A stretch of 8,909 nt of DNA, taken from Chloroflexota bacterium (lineage in GTDB: Bacteria; Chloroflexota; Limnocylindria; Limnocylindrales; CSP1-4). Location: positions 35,888 through 44,796 of the forward strand of contig PMJT01000179.1 in the NCBI GenBank assembly GCA_003158495.1, written 5' to 3'. The notes beneath the pieces were generated by a model. The model was not told where the DNA came from, did not search any database, and saw nothing but the letters and a program-made list of their open reading frames with translations. Positions 1 to 5,875 of the stretch are shown piece after piece (the stretch's first letter is position 1; every line of letters starts with the position of its first letter). The position numbers and the translations under genes are program-made.

Positions 1-1043
1 ACCGCCAGGCGGCGCAACTTCGCGGCGTCGAGCGGCAGGATGCCGTCGTTGGCGAGGAGCACGGAGCCGGCCGCGGATGCCCGCCGAACCAGTGCCGACA
101 CTTCGGCCTGGGGCGGCCGGATGGCGAGGGGCGCGGCCGCGGGCACTCCCTCCAGCGCACCTACGCGCGCCGCCAGGCGGAGGAGCCGCCGGATCTTGTC
201 GTCGATGGCGTCCCGGCTCACCTCGCCGCGACGGACGGCCGCGAGCAGCGCATCGCCCCAAGGCCCGTCCGGGCCCGGCATGACCAGGTCCATCGCCGCC
301 CGCCCGGCTGGGACAGTTCTCTTCGTTGCGAACCAGTCGCTCATCACCAGGCCGTCGAAGCCCCAGGCGGTCTTGAGCGGGTCGCGCAGGAGGTCGTTCT
401 CCGTCATCGGCGTCCCGCGAACGCCGCTGTAGGCGGCCATCACGGACCACGCCCGGGTCTCGCGGATGGTTCGCTCGAACGGGGCCATGTACAGCTCGCG
501 CAGCGGCCGCTCGTCGACTTCGACGCTGAGCTTCTGGCGCTCTGTCTCCGAGTCGTTGCAGACGTAGTGCTTGGGGCAGCCGCCAACGCCGCGCGACTGG
601 AGCCCGCGAACGTACGCAGTGGCGATCCGGCCGGTCAGGAGCGGATCCTCCGAGAACTGCTCGAAATGACGACCGCCGAGGGGGGAGCGGTGGAGGTTGA
701 TCGTGGGACCTAGCAGCACGTCGACGCCCTTAGCCCGGGCCTCGCCGGCCAGCAGGGCACCGATCTCGGCGACGAGGTCCTCATCCCAGCTCGCCGCGAG
801 GGCCGTGGGGCTGGGCAGGCTCGTCGTGGTCTCGTCGTGCCCAACTGACCCGCCTTTGACGCCGGCCGGGCCGTCGGAAACGACAACCGCCCGCAAGCCG
901 ACCGCGGGCGCGTCGTAGGTCTTCCAGAAGTCGATGCCGGTGAGCAAGCGGACCTTCGTCTCGACATCCAGTCCGGCGATAGCCCGCTCGACGGCCACTT
1001 CCACGAGGGCCTCGTAGTCCGTTCCGGGCGCGCCGGTGCTCAC
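1..1043 (-). CDS. Glycoside hydrolase family 3, beta-glucosidase type (3' end missing)
   Basis: Family 3 hydrolases remove terminal beta-linked glucose or related sugars by a retaining mechanism. The gene reads leftward from GTG (1043-1041) and runs off the window after about 347 codons. Family hallmarks appear in order: GPTINLHRSPLGGRHFEQFSEDP (the family's GP-N-R-GGRNFE-SEDP block), K158-H159 in PKHYVCNDSE, and the nucleophile motif GLVMSDWFA with catalytic Asp236 (codon 338-336). A linker then leads into the second domain, where AAGSVLLANDGILPLD is visible just before the edge. The acid/base residue would lie in the missing part. No signal peptide or membrane segment is seen, so a cytoplasmic enzyme is likely. 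The GTG start is supported by GGAGGT at 1054-1049, five bases upstream. The gene is divergent from the lacI gene and probably shares its control. The exact substrate (cellobiose, another beta-glucoside or a beta-xyloside) cannot be told from sequence. Confidence 0.93.
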   Translation of the reverse strand, partial: MSTGAPGTDYEALVEVAVERAIAGLDVETKVRLLTGIDFWKTYDAPAVGLRAVVVSDGPAGVKGGSVGHDETTTSLPSPTALAASWDEDLVAEIGALLAGEARAKGVDVLLGPTINLHRSPLGGRHFEQFSEDPLLTGRIATAYVRGLQSRGVGGCPKHYVCNDSETERQKLSVEVDERPLRELYMAPFERTIRETRAWSVMAAYSGVRGTPMTENDLLRDPLKTAWGFDGLVMSDWFATKRTVPAGRAAMDLVMPGPDGPWGDALLAAVRRGEVSRDAIDDKIRRLLRLAARVGALEGVPAAAPLAIRPPQAEVSALVRRASAAGSVLLANDGILPLDAAKLRRLA

Positions 1044-1048
1044 CTTGG

Positions 1049-1054
1049 ACCTCC
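1049..1054 (-). promoter_or_regulatory. Ribosome binding site of the GH3 gene
   Basis: On the minus strand GGAGGT lies five bases before the GTG at 1043. It is the only strong Shine-Dalgarno match near the start of this frame, and it fixes GTG as the start codon. Confidence 0.8.
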
Positions 1055-1058
1055 GTTG

Positions 1059-1070
1059 AATCGTGCGATT
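1059..1070. promoter_or_regulatory. Candidate LacI-type operator in the GH3 leader
   Basis: AATCGTGCGATT is an inverted repeat with perfect 5-bp arms (AATCG/CGATT) around a two-base centre. It sits just upstream of the GH3 ribosome binding site and downstream of a possible minus-strand -10 box (TAGACT, 1087-1082), where a bound repressor would block transcription. A LacI-family gene starts 100 bp away. The assignment to that regulator is inference, because short palindromes can occur by chance. Confidence 0.4.
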
Positions 1071-1081
1071 GGAACTCGTCC

Positions 1082-1087
1082 AGTCTA
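1082..1087 (-). promoter_or_regulatory. Possible -10 box of the GH3 promoter
   Basis: TAGACT on the minus strand matches 4 of 6 bases of TATAAT. It would start transcription near 1075, giving a leader of about 32 bases. No convincing -35 hexamer is seen 16-18 bp upstream, so the call is weak. Confidence 0.25.
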
Positions 1088-1133
1088 GCCGCAGGCCGCC
1101 TTTTCGCTCCTATGGACAAGGCCTCTAGTTACG

Positions 1134-1171
1134 GCTGCAAGTGTTGGCGAGTTATTGCGTAGAATTGCAGC
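1134..1171. repeat. Inverted repeat spanning the lacI promoter and reaching its start codon
   Basis: GCTGCAA (1134-1140) and TTGCAGC (1165-1171) are perfect 7-bp inverted copies separated by 24 bases. The right arm shares one base with the -10 box and ends directly before the lacI ATG. The spacing is too long for a compact hairpin and fits two half-sites or an operator pair better. A role in autoregulation is inference. Confidence 0.35.
1160..1165 (+). promoter_or_regulatory. -10 box of lacI, placed for a leaderless transcript
   Basis: TAGAAT matches 5 of 6 bases of TATAAT and ends six bases before the ATG at 1172, so transcription should begin at or next to the start codon. No Shine-Dalgarno sequence precedes that ATG, which fits a leaderless mRNA. 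The -35 region 17-18 bp upstream is poor. Confidence 0.5.
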
Positions 1172-2179
1172 ATGTCGAAACGACTTGCGGAAGTGGCACG
1201 AAAAGTCGGCGTGAGCGAGGCCACGGTCAGCCGCGTGCTGAACGAGAAGCCCGGAGTCTCCGAGCCGACGCGCCAGGCCGTCCTCACAGCCCTGGATGTA
1301 CTGGGCTACGAACGCCCCACGAAGTTGCGGGGCGAGAGGGCCCGGCTCGTCGGTCTCGTCCTGCCGGAGCTGCAGAACCCGATCTTCCCCGCGTTCGCGG
1401 AAGTGGTCGGGGGGGCTCTGGCGCAGCGCGGTTTCACACCGGTCCTTTGCACACAGACCGCCGGCGGCGTCTCCGAGGCGGACTACGTGGACCTGCTCCT
1501 CCAGCAGCAGGTGTCGGGGATCGTCTTCGTCGGAGGGCTGTACGCCCAGGAAGACGCGCCCCACGACCACTACGACCTGCTCGCCCGCCGCCACCTGCCC
1601 ACCGTGCTCGTGAACGCGTCGGTCAAGGGTCTGGACTTCCCGTGCGTTTCGTGCGACGACTCGGTCGCCGTGGAGCAGGCGATGGGCCACCTGGTGTCGC
1701 TCGGCCACTCGCGTATCGGGGTCCTCATCGGTCCGCCGGATCATGTTCCCTCTCAACGCAAGCTCGCGGCGGCCCGGGCGGTGGCCACAAGGGCCGGGAT
1801 AGCCCTCGAGCCCGATCAGATTGCCCACTCCCACTATTCGCTCGAAGGCGCGCAGGCGTCGGCGATGCGGCTACTCGAGGCGGGTGTGACCGGCATCGTG
1901 TGTGCAAGCGATCCGATGGCGCTGGGCGCGATCCGCGCGGCCAAGCGCAGCGGTCTCAACGTGCCGCGCGACGTCTCCGTAGTGGGCTTCGATGACTCCG
2001 CCCTGATGAACAGCATCGACCCTCCGCTGACGACGGTGCGCCAGCCGATCGAGCCGATGTGCCGCATGATCATCGAGCTGCTGGTTGGCCAGATAGACGG
2101 GACCGGGCTCTCCCACGACGAGCTGCTCTTCGAGCCGGAGCTGGTCGTACGCGGCTCCACGGCGCCGCCTCGCAGCTGA
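1172..2179 (+). CDS. LacI-family transcriptional repressor
   Basis: This is a sugar-responsive DNA-binding regulator of 335 aa, the usual length for LacI/GalR proteins. An N-terminal helix-turn-helix covers residues 4-25 (LAEVARKVGVSEATVSRVLN), followed by the third helix and a hinge. A periplasmic-binding-protein-like effector domain runs from about residue 58 to 330. Typical effector-domain blocks are visible: LPELQNPIFPAF, CASDPMALGAI with Asp247, GFDDS with Asp274-Asp275, and DPPLTTVRQP. The stretch from the GY of helix 3 to the first beta strand (ERPTKLRGERARLV) is about three residues shorter than in textbook LacI or PurR. The gene is divergent from GH3 and upstream of the GH13-ABC operon, so it is the probable local repressor, released by the imported sugar or its product. 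The ATG lacks a ribosome binding site but has a well-placed -10 box. Family assignment is secure; targets and inducer are inferred. Confidence 0.95.
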   Translation: MSKRLAEVARKVGVSEATVSRVLNEKPGVSEPTRQAVLTALDVLGYERPTKLRGERARLVGLVLPELQNPIFPAFAEVVGGALAQRGFTPVLCTQTAGGVSEADYVDLLLQQQVSGIVFVGGLYAQEDAPHDHYDLLARRHLPTVLVNASVKGLDFPCVSCDDSVAVEQAMGHLVSLGHSRIGVLIGPPDHVPSQRKLAAARAVATRAGIALEPDQIAHSHYSLEGAQASAMRLLEAGVTGIVCASDPMALGAIRAAKRSGLNVPRDVSVVGFDDSALMNSIDPPLTTVRQPIEPMCRMIIELLVGQIDGTGLSHDELLFEPELVVRGSTAPPRS

Positions 2180-2189
2180 TCCGGGACCC

Positions 2190-2210
2190 GCCGCCGGCCT
2201 GCGCCGCGGC
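2190..2210 (+). terminator. Weak hairpin just after lacI
   Basis: Ten bases after the lacI stop codon, GCCGC (2190-2194) pairs with GCGGC (2206-2210). After a one-base bulge, GGC pairs with GCC around a CTGC loop. There is no T tract, so this is at best a weak or factor-assisted terminator; GC-rich sequence makes such stems common. Confidence 0.3.
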
Positions 2211-2371
2211 TTCCCGCCAATTCGAGAGCGCCGGGGCCGCCAGCCGGCATCCTTCGCGGCCGACGACGGCTTTCAACCGCCCGATTTGACCCGTTTTGCC
2301 CGCAGGTGCTGGTCTGCGGCGCCCCAAGGGGCCATCATCGTTCGGTAGTTGCTGCGATTCAAGAACCATAC

Positions 2372-2386
2372 GAACAATCGTTGTTC
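2372..2386. promoter_or_regulatory. Palindromic operator candidate upstream of GH13
   Basis: GAACAATCGTTGTTC has perfect 6-bp arms (GAACAA/TTGTTC) around a TCG centre. It is the best palindrome in the gap and lies in the AT-rich promoter stretch, five bases before the best -35 candidate. LacI-family operators are palindromes of this size, often with a central CG, and the gene for such a protein is directly upstream. Binding by that protein is inference. Confidence 0.6.
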
Positions 2387-2391
2387 AGATC

Positions 2392-2420
2392 TTGCGTTGC
2401 TTTGTCGGATAGTGTACTTT
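2392..2420 (+). promoter_or_regulatory. Probable promoter of the GH13-ABC operon
   Basis: TTGCGT (2392-2397) and TACTTT (2415-2420) are 17 bp apart in the AT-rich stretch just downstream of the palindrome. Other -10 readings overlap it (GATAGT 2408-2413, TAGTGT 2410-2415), so the exact hexamers are uncertain although a promoter here is likely. Confidence 0.45.
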
Positions 2421-2485
2421 GCTGCCTGCGTGGCCCAGGTGCCCTCCAGGTGCGACATCGGCCGCGCGACCGGAGCAGAGTCCAA

Positions 2486-4246
2486 GTGACAGACGGGGTA
2501 CTCGAAGCCGCGGCAGGACAGCAGAGCAAGACCGCATCGGCCGACATGCCCAAGGGGACTCGCGAGCTCGCCGCCGACCAGTGGTGGCGCCGCGCGGTCA
2601 TCTACCAGGTCTACGTCCGCAGCTTCGCGGACGGCAACGGCGACGGCATCGGCGACCTGGCCGGGGTCCGGTCGAAGCTGCAGTACCTCGCCGACCTCGG
2701 TGTCGACGCCATCTGGTTCACGCCCTGGTACGTGTCGCCCCTGGCCGACGGCGGCTACGACGTCGCGGACTACCGGGCCATCGACCCGGCCTTCGGCTCC
2801 CTCGGGGAAGCTGAGCAGCTGATCGCCGAGGCAAAGGCGCTCGGGATCCGGACCATCGTCGACGTCGTCCCGAACCACGTCTCTGACCAGCATCCCTGGT
2901 TCCAGGCCGCGCTTGCCGCAGCCCCCGGATCGCCGGAACGGGCCCGGTTCTGGTTCCGGCCGGGCCGGGGCAAGAACTGCGACGAGATGCCCAACGCCTG
3001 GGTCTCGAATTTCTGGGGCACCACCTGGACCCGGACCACCAACCCGGACGGAACTCCCGGGGAGTGGTACCTCCACCTCTTCTCGCCCGAGCAGCCGGAC
3101 CTCAACTGGGACCATCCCGAGGTTCGGGCCGAGCACGAGGCCGTCCTGAGGTTCTGGTTCGACCGCGGCGTGGCCGGCGTCCGAATCGACTCGGCGGCGC
3201 TCCTCGTGAAGGACCCGGCGCTACCGGAGATTCCGGCCGAACCGAAGCCGGGCGAGCACCCCAATACGGATCGCGACGATCTCCACGTCATCTATCGCGG
3301 CTGGCGGGCCGTGGCGGACTCGTACCCGGATGAGCGCATCCTGGTCGGCGAGATCTGGCTGCCCGACATCGAGCGCTTCGCCAAGTACCTTCGGCCGGAC
3401 GAACTCCACACCGCCTTCAACTTCGATTTCCTCGGTCGTCCGTGGAACGCCGTCGGATTGCGCGAGTCGATCGACACCACGCTCATCGCCCACGCGCCCG
3501 TTGGCGCGCCGCCGACTTGGGTTCTCTCCAACCACGACGTCACTCGGCCGGTCACGCGCTACGGGCAGGAGGACACGGCCTTCGCCTTCGCCACGAAGCG
3601 CGCCGGCACACCCACGGACCTGGATCTCGGCCGTCGCCGCTCCCGGGCCGCGGCGATGTTGTGCGCCGCGCTGCCGGGCTCGCTGTACATCTACCAGGGC
3701 GAGGAGCTGGGGCTGGACGAGGTCCAGGACCTGCCAGCCGAGCAGCGCCAGGACCCGATGTACCACCGTTCCGGCGGGGCGGATCCGGGCCGTGACGGTT
3801 GCCGCGTGCCGCTGCCGTGGGCCGGTGCCGAGCCGCCGTTCGGCTTTAGCCCACCCGCGGCTTCGGCGAAGCCATGGCTGCCGCAGCCGCGCCATTGGGC
3901 GAAGTTGACCGTCGAGGCCGAGCAAGGCGATCCCGGCTCGATGCTGAGCCTCTACCGGCACATGCTGAGGATCCGGCGGAGCGAACCGGACCTGGCCTGC
4001 GGCGATCTGCGCTGGCTGCCGTCGGGCGCCGAGGTGCTCGCGTTCGCCCGGGGCGAGGATTTCGTGAGCGTCACGAACCTGTCGCCCGCGCCCATCGAAT
4101 TGCCCGCCGAGGCATCCGTGCTGCTCGCCAGCGCCGACCTCGCGGGTGGCCTGCTGCCGTCGGACGCGACCGCCTGGCTGCGACCCGACCGGCCCCAAAC
4201 CGAGGACCGACTCCTCCGGTTCCCGACAGTGGGAGGAGAATGTTGA
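2486..4246 (+). CDS. GH13 alpha-glucosidase-type enzyme (oligo-1,6-glucosidase-like)
   Basis: This is a retaining alpha-glycosidase of the alpha-amylase clan, 586 aa from GTG 2486. The (beta/alpha)8 barrel starts at WWRRAVIYQVYVRSF and all conserved blocks are present. These are DVVPNH (Asp126, Asn130-His131), QPDLNW (the block typical of alpha-glucosidases and oligo-1,6-glucosidases rather than true amylases), GVRIDS with nucleophile Asp235, LVGEIW with acid/base Glu289, and LSNHD with His350-Asp351 as transition-state stabiliser. A C-terminal beta domain follows. There is no signal peptide, so it should act in the cytoplasm on imported alpha-glucosides such as maltose, isomaltose or sucrose-like sugars. 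GTG 2486 has GGAG ten bases upstream. ATG 2546 would give 566 aa and keep the whole barrel, but it has a weaker ribosome binding site. The more upstream GTG 2306 is rejected because the promoter lies downstream of it. It is the first gene of the probable operon with the ABC transporter. Confidence 0.9.
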   Translation: MTDGVLEAAAGQQSKTASADMPKGTRELAADQWWRRAVIYQVYVRSFADGNGDGIGDLAGVRSKLQYLADLGVDAIWFTPWYVSPLADGGYDVADYRAIDPAFGSLGEAEQLIAEAKALGIRTIVDVVPNHVSDQHPWFQAALAAAPGSPERARFWFRPGRGKNCDEMPNAWVSNFWGTTWTRTTNPDGTPGEWYLHLFSPEQPDLNWDHPEVRAEHEAVLRFWFDRGVAGVRIDSAALLVKDPALPEIPAEPKPGEHPNTDRDDLHVIYRGWRAVADSYPDERILVGEIWLPDIERFAKYLRPDELHTAFNFDFLGRPWNAVGLRESIDTTLIAHAPVGAPPTWVLSNHDVTRPVTRYGQEDTAFAFATKRAGTPTDLDLGRRRSRAAAMLCAALPGSLYIYQGEELGLDEVQDLPAEQRQDPMYHRSGGADPGRDGCRVPLPWAGAEPPFGFSPPAASAKPWLPQPRHWAKLTVEAEQGDPGSMLSLYRHMLRIRRSEPDLACGDLRWLPSGAEVLAFARGEDFVSVTNLSPAPIELPAEASVLLASADLAGGLLPSDATAWLRPDRPQTEDRLLRFPTVGGEC

Positions 4247-4254
4247 TGGTGTGA
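4231..4254 (+). other. Shine-Dalgarno plus two-codon frame at the GH13 stop
   Basis: GGGAGGAG (4231-4238) is one of the strongest ribosome binding sites in the window. Seven bases later ATG (4246-4248) overlaps the GH13 TGA as TGATG, the classic layout for coupled translation. The frame is only ATG GTG TGA. A second ATG at 4240 in the same frame gives MLMV. The next real gene starts 86 bases later. It may be a remnant start, a minigene or chance. Confidence 0.4.
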
Positions 4255-4282
4255 CGGCCCAGACACGCTATCAGGGGGACTC

Positions 4283-4302
4283 GGGCTCAAAGAGTGAAGC
4301 CC
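4283..4302 (+). other. Small hairpin between GH13 and the binding-protein gene
   Basis: GGGCTCA pairs with TGAAGCCC, with one bulged A, around an AAGAG loop. No T tract follows. It could slightly attenuate transcription or stabilise an mRNA end, but it is short. Confidence 0.25.
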
Positions 4303-4315
4303 AGATTGATCGAGC

Positions 4316-4321
4316 TAGCAT
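4316..4321 (+). promoter_or_regulatory. Possible internal -10 box before the binding-protein gene
   Basis: TAGCAT matches 4 of 6 bases of TATAAT. It ends six bases before an in-frame GTG (4328), the same geometry as the -10 boxes of lacI and the last gene. A separate promoter here would raise binding-protein expression. The -35 region is weak. Confidence 0.3.
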
Positions 4322-4339
4322 TTCAAGGTGAGTGAGGAC

Positions 4340-5797
4340 ATGACAGGCAAGCTCAACCGCAGGTTCCTTACGCTGGCGATGGCCGCCCTGGCCGTCGTCA
4401 CCGTCAGCGCCTGCAGCGCCGCAAGCGCCACCCCGACCGCGGCTCCGGCCGCCGCCACCGATGCCCCGACCGCCGCCGGCACGGCCGCCCCGGCCGCCAC
4501 CGACACGCACAAGCCCGTTTCGATCACCGTCGGCGTGCTCCGCCCCGGCGCGACTCAGGAAGCAACGGACGCCCTCAACCTCCAGATCACCGAGTTCGAA
4601 GCCAAGTACCCGTGGGTCACCGTTGTGCCGAATGAGTACAACTGGACCGCCCCCACGTTCACGGCGCAACTCGCCGGCGGCACCCTTCCGACCGTCTTCA
4701 ACATCCCGTTCACCGACGGCAAGGGCCTGATCGCCCAGCACCAGATCGTCAACATCGACTCGCGCGTCCGCGCCCTCGGCTACGCCGACAAGTTCAACCC
4801 GAACGTCCTCGTAAACGGCGAAGACGCTGACGGCAAGATCTACGCAGTGCCGATCACGGCCTACGGCATGTCGCTGACCTACAACCGGACCCTGTTCACC
4901 CAGGCCGGCCTCGACCCGAACAAGCCGCCCACGACGTGGGATGAAGTCAAGGCCGACGCCAAGATCATCGCGACCAAGACCGGCGTCGCCGGCTTCGCAC
5001 AGATGGCAACCCAGAACACCGGTGGCTGGCAGCTGACGACCATGACCTACGCCCTCGGCGGCCGCATGGAGACCGTCGACGCCAAGACCGGCAAAGTCAC
5101 CGCCACGGTGAACAACTCCTACACCAAGGCCGCTCTGACGTACCTTCAGGGCCTTCGCTGGACCGACAACTCGATGGGCTCCACCTTCGACTACAACTGG
5201 GGCACCATCAACCAGGAATTCGCGGCCGGCCAGATCGGCATGTTCACCGGCGGGTCGGACCTCTACACCGCCATGGTGCAGAACGACGCCCTCAAGGCCG
5301 CCGACTACGGCATCACCACCATCCCGCTCGCCAGTGACCCGAACGCGGGCGTCCTCGGCGGCGGCAACCTCGTCGCGGTCAACGTCATCTCCACCGAGGC
5401 CCAGCGCGACGCGGCCGTCAACTTCATCGATTTCTACTACATGAACAAGCTGCGCACCCAGGCCGGCGCCGTGGCTGACGCGCAGGCCCTCAAGGCCAAC
5501 AACCAGCCCGTCGGCGTCCCCGCCCTGCCGATCTTCGACAAGGCCACCTACGACCAGTCCCTCGTCTGGATCAAGGATTACATCAACGTCCCGACGGACC
5601 AGATGACGCCCTTCACCAGCAAGATCAACACCCAGCCGCTGGTCACCGAACCACGCTATAACACGCAGGATCTCTACAAGGCCCTCGACCCGGTCGTTCA
5701 GGCGGTCCTGACCGACAAGAACGCGGACATCAGCAAGCTGCTCGACGCAGCCAATGTTGCGGTCCAGAAGATCATCGACACCCCGGCCGCCTCCTAG
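4340..5797 (+). CDS. Sugar ABC transporter substrate-binding lipoprotein (family 1)
   Basis: This is the extracellular receptor that captures the sugar and delivers it to the two permeases; 485 aa from ATG 4340. The lipoprotein signal has a basic n-region (KLNRR), a hydrophobic stretch at residues 9-22 and the lipobox VSAC with Cys25 as lipidation site. An Ala/Thr/Pro-rich tether to about residue 56 is followed by a two-lobed binding domain. Family-like segments include EFEAKYPWVTVVP, IYAVPITAYGMSLTYNRTLF and a PTTWDEVKADA stretch. ATG 4340 has AGGTGAG seven bases upstream and a normal signal peptide. An in-frame GTG at 4328 would add MSED and could start a leaderless message. The downstream permeases fix its role in a CUT1-type system; alpha-glucoside specificity is inferred from the GH13 gene. 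Confidence 0.93.
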   Translation: MTGKLNRRFLTLAMAALAVVTVSACSAASATPTAAPAAATDAPTAAGTAAPAATDTHKPVSITVGVLRPGATQEATDALNLQITEFEAKYPWVTVVPNEYNWTAPTFTAQLAGGTLPTVFNIPFTDGKGLIAQHQIVNIDSRVRALGYADKFNPNVLVNGEDADGKIYAVPITAYGMSLTYNRTLFTQAGLDPNKPPTTWDEVKADAKIIATKTGVAGFAQMATQNTGGWQLTTMTYALGGRMETVDAKTGKVTATVNNSYTKAALTYLQGLRWTDNSMGSTFDYNWGTINQEFAAGQIGMFTGGSDLYTAMVQNDALKAADYGITTIPLASDPNAGVLGGGNLVAVNVISTEAQRDAAVNFIDFYYMNKLRTQAGAVADAQALKANNQPVGVPALPIFDKATYDQSLVWIKDYINVPTDQMTPFTSKINTQPLVTEPRYNTQDLYKALDPVVQAVLTDKNADISKLLDAANVAVQKIIDTPAAS

Positions 5798-5805
5798 TCC
5801 ATCAC

Positions 5806-5844
5806 TCCCGGTGGGGGCCCTTCATCCCTGGGTCCCCACCGGGA
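5806..5844 (+). other. Long hairpin between binding-protein and permease genes
   Basis: TCCCGGTGGGG (5806-5816) pairs perfectly with CCCCACCGGGA (5834-5844). A G-T wobble and three more G-C pairs extend this to a 15-pair stem with a nine-base loop (5821-5829). It starts eight bases after the stop codon and no T tract follows. In other sugar ABC operons, structures at this place protect the binding-protein mRNA or partly stop transcription, so that the receptor outnumbers the membrane subunits. That role here is inference. Confidence 0.7.
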
Positions 5845-5875
5845 CTCTCATCCGCAGAAAGGCAGCAGCTCGGTC

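Larger units (their letters stand above)
2180..2485. other. Intergenic regulatory region between lacI and GH13
   Basis: This 306-base gap holds no credible gene. The frame that joins the GH13 gene is open from GTG 2306, but the 60 residues it would add are not protein-like and overlap the likely promoter. The left part is GC-rich. From about 2341 to 2425 the sequence becomes clearly richer in A and T and carries the 15-bp palindrome and promoter-like hexamers. The remaining 60 or so bases would be the GH13 leader. Confidence 0.7.

Noticed and set aside
1141..1995. Second plus-strand frame overlapping lacI
   Set aside because: It is offset from the well-conserved LacI frame and rich in Arg, Gly and Pro without any motif.
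2286..2291. TTGACC as a -35 box
   Set aside because: A good -35 match, but no -10-like hexamer lies 16-18 bp downstream.
2327..2338. GCCCCAAGGGGC palindrome upstream of GH13
   Set aside because: Perfectly symmetrical, but the two-base centre cannot form an RNA loop. It lies about 55 bp before the promoter in GC-rich sequence, so I consider it probably chance.
2306..2485. N-terminal extension of the GH13 protein
   Set aside because: It would place the operator and promoter inside the gene, and the added residues resemble no GH13 N-terminus.
2273..3136. Minus-strand open frame across the GH13 promoter and gene start
   Set aside because: It overlaps the promoter and operator region and the GH13 barrel; no recognisable domain is present.
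3221..4198. Long minus-strand open frame opposite the GH13 gene
   Set aside because: It is antisense to the conserved catalytic barrel, and its composition (Arg, Gly, Val, Gln) is typical of shadow frames. No start signal was found.
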